Source of the DNA: Eubacteriales bacterium
GTDB lineage: Bacteria > Bacillota > Clostridia > Oscillospirales > Oscillospiraceae
Length of the DNA stretch: 40,022 bases
Reading direction: 5' to 3'
Assembly: GCA_030533415.1 (NCBI GenBank)
Contig: JAUNJE010000025.1
Location: 1 to 40,022 of the forward strand
Positions 40,006 to 40,022 of the stretch are shown here, in pieces. Made by a program: the position numbers and the translations under genes. The number at the start of each line of letters is the position of its first letter. The stretch's first letter is position 1. The notes under the pieces are model-generated. The model saw only the letters and a program-made list of their open reading frames with translations, was not told the origin of the DNA and did no database searches.

Positions 40006-40022
40006 CCTCCCTTGTGCAAAGG
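40006..40022. repeat. Start of an inverted repeat cut by the window edge
   Basis: CCTCCCTTGTGCAAAGG begins a stem (CCTT with AAGG) that would continue beyond the end. It resembles short interspersed palindromes common in Oscillospirales genomes. Confidence 0.25.

Noticed and set aside
1-40022. CRISPR array, tRNA or rRNA genes
   Set aside because: No regularly spaced short repeats and no tRNA-like cloverleaf or rRNA segment were seen on reading. The 105-bp repeats are too few and too long for CRISPR.

Overview
The window looks like chromosome of a moderately GC-rich Gram-positive anaerobe, most likely a gut Clostridia of the Oscillospirales type. This is inferred from strong AGGAGG ribosome sites, consensus sigma-A promoters, a class B sortase with a VPKTG-type surface protein, ROK glucokinase and M81/enolase-superfamily catabolic genes. 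No tRNA, rRNA or CRISPR array was seen.

Layout. 1-2.3 kb: the end of an exopolysaccharide locus (partial gene, GT2 glycosyltransferase, EpsG-like polymerase). 2.3-7.8 kb: a catabolic cluster with an MBL hydrolase, a truncated mannonate dehydratase-like enolase and a truncated M24 peptidase that meet at an apparent internal deletion, a divergent AraC regulator, and an M81 (MlrC) peptidase. 8.2-9.9 kb: a solitary large serine recombinase with no visible element around it. 10-18.6 kb: LRR lipoprotein, GH3 glycosidase, ROK glucokinase, Pgi, a small P-loop protein and a MalY/PatB lyase, mostly single-gene units with clear promoters and terminators. 18.6-28 kb: a Na/Pi cotransporter, two OmpR-type two-component systems, an epimerase with a repetitive tail and small membrane proteins. 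Shared 11-bp-period direct repeats tie these together: a Pho-box-like site before both the cotransporter and the PhoB-like regulator, and an ATGTT-type site before a membrane protein/epimerase pair.

28.3-35.2 kb is the most interesting part. The ruvC-ruvA-ruvB locus is split by about 4.5 kb of AT-richer DNA holding six co-oriented accessory genes: an ADP-ribosyltransferase-like protein, a VOC protein, a GNAT acetyltransferase, a DUF2441-like protein, a membrane protein and an alpha/beta hydrolase. They form four cassette-like units. Each unit begins at a copy of the same short site, AAATC-NG-GATTT, which at the left edge lies directly on the ruvC stop codon. Two internal copies carry a 105-bp repeat that includes a ruvC-like 3' end differing only synonymously over its last seven codons. 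This looks like stepwise insertion at the 3' end of ruvC with no recombinase in the array, and may be an undescribed cassette system.

35.3-40 kb: a zinc-ribbon protein with a perfect promoter and long leader, an amidohydrolase, a very small ORF, class B sortase with its own Cys-rich cell-wall substrate, and a divergent XRE regulator.
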